Source: CAZEYT01 sp964516295
Lineage (GTDB): Bacteria > Verrucomicrobiota > Verrucomicrobiia > Chthoniobacterales > Terrimicrobiaceae
Reading direction: 5' to 3'
Assembly: GCA_964516295.1 (NCBI GenBank)
Contig: CAZEYT010000030.1
Span: 1 to 33,155 of the forward strand
Length of the DNA stretch: 33,155 nt
In this document: positions 31,328 to 33,155 of the stretch, piece after piece
Position numbering within the stretch: the stretch's first letter is position 1
Layout: each line of letters begins with the position of its first letter
The notes under the pieces: generated by a model
What the model was told of the DNA's origin: nothing
Database searches by the model: none
What the model saw: the letters and a program-made list of their open reading frames with translations, nothing else
Position numbers and translations under genes: made by a program

Positions 31328-32617
31328 ATGGACACCCAAGAAGCCTCCGAATTGCGGTCTCTGCGAACCTCGCTTCAGCTTTACAAGGGCTTGGTCGAGG
31401 TCAGTGGTCTCATCACCTCGATCACCGACTACCATGAGCTGCTCCGTGCGGTTTTGGACGTTGCGCGGCGGGTGATTCGGGCCGAGGCCGCGTCGTTGTT
31501 TCTGGTCAATTCCAAGACCGGAGACCTCGAACTCTCGCTGGCAACGGCCGGAGAGAGTCGGTTCGTGGAGCCGAAGATTTCGGTTCCGTCCGGCAGAGGA
31601 ATTGCGGGCTGGGTTTTTGCGAGTGGGGAGCCGCTTCTGATTCCGGATGCCTATGCCGACGAGCGATTTTACAAGGACGCGGATCGCAAGACGGGTTTTG
31701 TGACACGCTCGATTCTTTGCGCGCCATTGAAGAACGATGGGGTCGTCGGCGGCGTGTTGCAGGTTCTGAATCCCCGCGAAAAAGCGCAGTTTGAGCCGGA
31801 GGACTTGGATGCCTTTTGTGCGTATGCGGACCTGACGGCGGCGGCGTTGGCGAAACTGCGCAACTTGGAACAGGCCCGCGCGCGGGAGCGGACCGATCGA
31901 GATATCGCGATTGCTGCGGAGATTCAGCGCGAGTTGCTGTCGCAGGCGGTGCCGGAGGAGGTGCCCTGCTTTCGCTTTGCGGCGCACAACACGCCGGCGG
32001 CCAATGTGGGCGGTGATTTCTATTGCGTCGCGCCGCGGGGTGACGGGGAGGTCTTTTTTGCAATTGCCGATGTATCCGGGAAGGGGATTTCGGCTTCGCT
32101 TTTGATGGCTCAGACGCTGAGCGCTTTGGAGTTTGTTTTTCGAACGGCCGAGACCCCGGCTGACGTCTTGGCGACGCTCAATGCATCCCTTCAGGAGCGG
32201 ATTATTCGCGGCATGTTCGTTACGATGCTTGTGGGACGACTGATCCGCCCGACCGGTGAGGCGGAGCTCGCGAGTGCCGGTCACTGCCATCCGCTCCGTT
32301 TGGACCGGGACGGAACGGCGTCGCGGATCGAACTGCCCGGGGCGCTTCCGCTTGGCATCCTTCCGGATGTGCAATATGAGAACCGCCGGGTGCCGGTGTT
32401 GCCCGGCGATCTGTTGGTTGCATTCACCGACGGCCTCAGTGAGTCGAGAAAGGAGGATGGGGAAATGATGTTCGACGATGTTCTCCCAGCCGCCGCGAGC
32501 GGCCCGGCCCGCGGGCCCGACGAGGTCGTCCAGCGTTTGGTGTCGGCAGAAGCCGTCCACCGCGGACGGGGTGTGCAGTTGGACGACCTGACCGTTCTGG
32601 TCGGAGGTTTTGCATGA
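31328..32617 (+). CDS. GAF domain-PP2C (SpoIIE/RsbU-type) serine phosphatase
   Basis: 429 residues. An N-terminal helix is followed by a GAF sensor domain (about 30-185: VEVSGLITSITDYHELLRAV and GRGIAGWVFASGEPLLIPDAY). A short coil (LRNLEQARARERTDRD) links to the PP2C/SpoIIE domain (about 195-429), which has the conserved acidic metal sites in NVGGDFYCV, IADVSGKGISASLLMA, SAGHCHPLRL, AFTDGLSESR and LDDLTVLVGG. RsbU-type phosphatases dephosphorylate an anti-sigma antagonist in partner switching, responding to a signal bound by the GAF domain. The kinase-like gene overlaps it (ATGA), giving half of such a module. The antagonist (STAS) and sigma factor are not in the window. Confidence 0.9.
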   Translation: MDTQEASELRSLRTSLQLYKGLVEVSGLITSITDYHELLRAVLDVARRVIRAEAASLFLVNSKTGDLELSLATAGESRFVEPKISVPSGRGIAGWVFASGEPLLIPDAYADERFYKDADRKTGFVTRSILCAPLKNDGVVGGVLQVLNPREKAQFEPEDLDAFCAYADLTAAALAKLRNLEQARARERTDRDIAIAAEIQRELLSQAVPEEVPCFRFAAHNTPAANVGGDFYCVAPRGDGEVFFAIADVSGKGISASLLMAQTLSALEFVFRTAETPADVLATLNASLQERIIRGMFVTMLVGRLIRPTGEAELASAGHCHPLRLDRDGTASRIELPGALPLGILPDVQYENRRVPVLPGDLLVAFTDGLSESRKEDGEMMFDDVLPAAASGPARGPDEVVQRLVSAEAVHRGRGVQLDDLTVLVGGFA

Positions 32618-33009
32618 GCAAAAAGTTTGTCTTCTCCAGTGAGACCTGCCGGCTGGCCGAGGTTCGTGCGGAGGTGCGCGCTTTTCTTCAGGAGTGCAGG
32701 GTTCCGGAGGACGAGGCGGAAATGATCGTCCTCGCTCTGGACGAAGCTTGCGCCAATGTCATTCGACATGCCTATCACCATTCGTGCAAACCCGTCCGAC
32801 TGGAAATGAAGCGGGTGGGAAATTGCGTGCGATTTGTCCTAAGGGACTATGGGACGCCCTGTGATCCCAAGAAAATCCGAAGCCGTGCGCTGGAGGATAT
32901 CCGACCCGGGGGGCTCGGCGTTCACATCATCCGGCAGGCCTTCGACCGCGTCGAATACGCCCCCCAACCCCGGGGGACCCGCCTGACGCTGGAAAAGCGA
33001 ATCGGTTAA
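32614..33009 (+). CDS. RsbW-like anti-sigma factor / HATPase_c_2 serine kinase
   Basis: 131 residues from the ATG at 32614, overlapping the phosphatase stop. The GHKL ATPase boxes are visible: LALDEACANVIRHAY (N box, about 42-56), DYGTP (G1) and GGLGVHIIRQAFDRVEY (G2 region, about 98-114). RsbW-type proteins bind a sigma factor and phosphorylate its STAS antagonist with ATP. The upstream phosphatase would reverse this phosphorylation. Length fits the family. It is the last complete gene. Confidence 0.9.
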   Translation: MSKKFVFSSETCRLAEVRAEVRAFLQECRVPEDEAEMIVLALDEACANVIRHAYHHSCKPVRLEMKRVGNCVRFVLRDYGTPCDPKKIRSRALEDIRPGGLGVHIIRQAFDRVEYAPQPRGTRLTLEKRIG

Positions 33010-33028
33010 CCTTATTGGGAAGCACCTC

Positions 33029-33063
33029 AAAAACTCGGGCGATGCGGTGACCGCACAAGCCCG
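33029..33063 (-). terminator. Intrinsic terminator-like hairpin on the minus strand
   Basis: Read on the minus strand, CGGGC-TTG-TGCGG-TCA-CCGCA-TC-GCCCG forms a nested hairpin (33063-33036), followed by AG and a run of five T (33033-33029). That is the best intrinsic terminator shape in the window. It would end a transcript coming from the right edge and converging on the anti-sigma gene, or a small RNA between. Confidence 0.4.
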
Positions 33064-33114
33064 GCCATCGAGCCGTCTTCTCGCCGATGCGATGTCTGCT
33101 TTTTAACCCGAGTT
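33032..33114. ncRNA. Candidate structured RNA element (three-way-junction-like)
   Basis: AACTCGGG (33032-33039) and CCCGAGTT (33107-33114) pair perfectly over 8 bp and would close an 83-base element. Inside lie hairpins TGCGG/CCGCA (33043-33055) and CGAG/CTCG extended by CAT/ATG (33066-33089). On the plus strand it is a possible 5' leader before an ATG at 33136. On the minus strand the closing arm competes with the terminator hairpin. It fits no riboswitch class I know. Confidence 0.3.
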
Positions 33115-33135
33115 CCGCAGTTTGAAGAGGCCGAT

Positions 33136-33155
33136 ATGGCAACCATGCGGGTTGG
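33136..33155 (+). CDS. Possible start of a further gene (cut by window edge)
   Basis: An ATG at 33136 lies five bases after GAAGAGG (33124-33130), a fair Shine-Dalgarno sequence, and the frame (ATMRVG) stays open to the edge. Only six codons are visible, so no product can be named and the call rests on the ribosome-binding site alone. Confidence 0.25.

Noticed and set aside
33034..33100. Fluoride or another known riboswitch
   Set aside because: Two GATG elements recall parts of the fluoride (crcB) motif, but the conserved core and spacing are not met.
33032..33114. tRNA gene
   Set aside because: The 8-bp closing stem and length are suggestive, but there is no T-arm consensus, anticodon arm or CCA-ready end.

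Overview
The window is high-GC bacterial chromosome with densely packed genes, many start codons that lack a Shine-Dalgarno sequence, and many ATGA-type overlaps. The best guess for the host is a Verrucomicrobiota (PVC-group) bacterium. Support comes from a pseudopilin with an H-x9-DG C-terminal motif, a GYF_2-type protein, few Shine-Dalgarno sites, and an rpmH-rnpA-yidD-yidC-jag block with neither dnaA nor mnmE beside it. This assignment is inferred from gene content, not from a phylogenetic marker. No rRNA, tRNA, CRISPR array, insertion sequence or prophage gene was seen.

Layout, left to right. (1) 1-136: the 5' end of rpsJ (minus strand), with a candidate promoter in a 302-base intergenic region. 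(2) 439-2657: a cupin dioxygenase-like gene diverging from an AEC permease, then a secreted START-like protein. (3) 2664-10087, all minus strand: glgP, then an RND adaptor, an RND permease and a small OmpA-like lipid-envelope protein, with no outer-membrane channel gene beside them. (4) 10310-14995, plus strand: an accessory catabolic-looking operon made of a NitT/TauT-type ABC permease, its binding protein, an unusual Rieske oxygenase, a formylglycine-generating-enzyme-fold protein without the catalytic cysteines, and a xylose-isomerase-like TIM barrel. An 18-bp inverted repeat lies just upstream. (5) 15060-18778: a two-domain GT4 glycosyltransferase translationally coupled to a GH130 glycoside phosphorylase-like protein. 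(6) 18876-21846: rpmH-rnpA-yidD-yidC-jag, the ribosome, RNase P and membrane-insertion block. (7) 21880-24680: a sulfatase-maturase-like radical SAM enzyme and a TolC-family channel. (8) 24692-25249: a tandem-GYF protein (minus). (9) 25362-27399: leuC-leuD. (10) 27421-29935: a minus-strand operon of two unrecognised small proteins and an ammonium transporter with an extra N-terminal coiled coil. (11) 30069-33009: a lower-GC secreted orphan, a pseudopilin, and a GAF-PP2C phosphatase coupled to an RsbW-like kinase. (12) The right end holds a structured RNA/terminator candidate and perhaps the first codons of another gene.

The part most likely to hold something undescribed is region 4. An importer without its ATPase, an oxygenase without its reductase and with an enlarged Rieske cluster loop, and two further enzymes joined to it by ATGA overlaps look like one uncharacterised uptake-and-oxidation pathway. 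The GT4/GH130 pair, the amt operon with its unknown partners, and the right-end RNA structure are the next most interesting points.
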